NCBI GenBank assembly: GCA_018713215.1
Contig: DVFO01000040.1
Location: 1 to 12,709 of the forward strand
Source: Enterenecus faecium
GTDB lineage: Bacteria; Bacillota; Clostridia; Oscillospirales; Oscillospiraceae
Length of the DNA stretch: 12,709 nt
Reading direction: 5' to 3'
Shown piece after piece: positions 11,492 to 12,709 of this stretch (position 1 is its first letter; each line of letters begins with the position of its first letter). A program made the translations under genes and the position numbers. Below the pieces are notes generated by a model. The model was not told where the DNA came from, did not search any database, and saw only the letters and a list, made by a program, of their open reading frames with translations.

Positions 11492-12709
11492 TTAGCACAG
11501 CTTGGCCCCGGCGGGGATGGCATCGCTGACCATCAGCAGGTTCAGCTTCTCCTCGCCACGCTCGGTGTGCACGGCGGAGATGAGCATGCCCTGGCTCTCC
11601 TGGCCCATCATCTTGCGGGGGGGCAGGTTGACAATGGCCACCAGGGTCTTGCCAATGAGCTCCTCGGGCTTATAGTACTGGGCGATGCCGGAGAGAATCT
11701 GGCGGGGCGTTCCGGTGCCGTCGTCCAGGGTGAACTTCAAAAGCTTATTGCTCTTCTTCACGTTCTCGCAGTTGAGGACCTTCACAGCACGGAGGTCATT
11801 CTTGCAGAAGGTGTCAAAGTCCACCTGCTCCTGGCTGAGGGGCTCCACCTCCAGGGCGGGGAGCGCGGCCTTCTTGGCCTCCTCGGCCACCCGCTCCAGC
11901 TCCTCCAGGGCCTTCTCGGCATCCACACGGGGGAACAGGTTCTCACCCTTGGACACGGTGGCGGTGTCGCTCAAGCTGCCCCACACGCCGGCGCTGTCCC
12001 AAGTGCGGCAGCCCTCGCAGGCGCCGATCTGGGCAAACAGCTTGTCCATGCTCTCGGGCATGAAGGGGGTGAGGAGCACGCCGCAAATGCGGGTGGTCTC
12101 CAGCAGGTTATACAGCACGTGGGCCAGGCGGGCGCCGCTTTGCTCCATGTCCTTGGCCAGGGCCCAGGGGGCGTTCTCGTCGATATACTTGTTGGCCCGC
12201 TGAATGACCTTGAACACTTCCTCCAGGGCCTTGTGGGGGGCGTAGGTGTCCATGTCCTTCTGGTAGGCGTCCCGCAGAGCGGAGGCCATGCCGATGAGCT
12301 GGGTGTCCACCTCCTGGGGCTCGGCCCAGGTCTTGCACCCGGCGGGCAGCTGGCCGCCGAAGTACTTGCCCACCATGGCGGTGGTGCGGCTAACCAGGTT
12401 GCCCAGGTCGTTGGCCAGGTCGGTGTTGATGGTCTGGATGAGCAGCTCGTTGGAGAAGTTGCCGTCGGAGCCGAAGGGGAAGGTGCGCATGAGGAAGAAG
12501 CGCAGAGCGTCCACGCCGAACATCTCAGCCAGGATATAAGGGTCCACCACGTTGCCCTTGGACTTGGACATCTTGCCGCCGTCCAGCAGCAGCCAGCCGT
12601 GGCCAAAGACCTTCTTGGGCAGGGGCAGTCCCAGGCTCATGAGCATGGCGGGCCAGATGATGGAGTGGAAGCGGACGATCTCCTTGCCCACGATGTGCAC
12701 GTCGGCAGG
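11492..12709 (-). CDS. metG: Methionyl-tRNA synthetase, C-terminal two thirds (5' part outside window)
   Basis: The frame is open to the right edge (reading PADVHIVGKEIVRFH at the edge), so the N-terminal HIGH-motif part lies outside; about 405 codons are visible. The class I catalytic motif KMSKS is seen in DGGKMSKSKGNVVDP, followed by the helical anticodon-binding domain. The end (last 90 residues, from FDTFCKNDLRAVKV) is an appended Trbp111/EMAPII-type OB-fold tRNA-binding domain with the typical L..DDGTGTPRQILSGIA and NLPPRKMMGQES.GM motifs. The enzyme charges initiator and elongator tRNA-Met in the cytoplasm; the OB domain supports dimerisation and tRNA binding. It is the first visible gene of a two-gene operon with tatD. 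Confidence 0.97.
   Translation of the reverse strand, partial: PADVHIVGKEIVRFHSIIWPAMLMSLGLPLPKKVFGHGWLLLDGGKMSKSKGNVVDPYILAEMFGVDALRFFLMRTFPFGSDGNFSNELLIQTINTDLANDLGNLVSRTTAMVGKYFGGQLPAGCKTWAEPQEVDTQLIGMASALRDAYQKDMDTYAPHKALEEVFKVIQRANKYIDENAPWALAKDMEQSGARLAHVLYNLLETTRICGVLLTPFMPESMDKLFAQIGACEGCRTWDSAGVWGSLSDTATVSKGENLFPRVDAEKALEELERVAEEAKKAALPALEVEPLSQEQVDFDTFCKNDLRAVKVLNCENVKKSNKLLKFTLDDGTGTPRQILSGIAQYYKPEELIGKTLVAIVNLPPRKMMGQESQGMLISAVHTERGEEKLNLLMVSDAIPAGAKLC

Noticed and set aside
9471..11495. A 674-codon plus-strand open frame across the intergenic region, the CpeT-like gene and tatD
   Set aside because: It is antisense to two well-supported minus-strand genes and a terminator. Its translation is low-complexity in the way of shadow frames, and it lacks a ribosome-binding site. 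GC-rich DNA gives such frames by chance.
11478..11498. An upstream GTG start for tatD (adding MLTRVST)
   Set aside because: It overlaps the metG stop codon and has no Shine-Dalgarno. The ATG at 11477 has GAGGG at the right distance and gives the usual MLFDTHAH beginning of TatD proteins.

Overview
The window looks like chromosomal DNA from a high-GC gut member of the Clostridia, in the Oscillospiraceae / Flavonifractor-Oscillibacter neighbourhood. This is inferred from very GC-rich codon use, strong AAGGAGG ribosome-binding sites, a T-box riboswitch ahead of thrS, the style of the housekeeping proteins, and intergenic palindromes that resemble repeats I remember from such genomes. No taxonomic search was possible.

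Layout. Positions 2-373 (+) hold the 3' end of a lower-GC gene of unknown, possibly pilin-like, function, followed by a perfect 13-bp inverted repeat. Positions 453-5372 (+) form one tight operon: two tandem paralogous lipoproteins, two ABC-2-type permeases and one ABC ATPase, ending at a hairpin (5381-5409) shared with the convergent genes. From 5420 to the right edge every gene is on the minus strand: a VanY-type D,D-carboxypeptidase lipoprotein, truA, thrS with a promoter and a complete T-box leader using an ACC (Thr) specifier, a 560-base gene-poor stretch rich in small palindromes, a small CpeT-like gene, tatD, and the 3' part of metG, which runs off the edge.

How the genes fit together. 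The minus-strand half is mostly translation and housekeeping: two aminoacyl-tRNA synthetases, a tRNA pseudouridine synthase and a TatD nuclease. The plus-strand operon is the accessory and most interesting part. Its ATPase has a Glu where most ABC proteins have the Q-loop Gln, within an IETPGF motif. This 'E-loop' is a hallmark of lantibiotic-immunity (LanF/BcrA) ATPases. Together with two permeases and two surface lipoproteins it suggests a LanFEG-plus-LanI-like self-protection or peptide-resistance system with no biosynthesis genes in view. The first permease carries, in frame, the ribosome-binding site, signal peptide and lipobox of a third lipoprotein copy, joined at a run of seven G. This marks a deletion or recombination within an ancestral lipoprotein array.

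The threonyl-tRNA synthetase lacks the N-terminal TGS domain and has substitutions in the motif 2 region. The region 9460-10016 holds no convincing intact gene but contains a palindromic element that appears to be interrupted, a hairpin with mutually exclusive pairings, and a start-less coding remnant.
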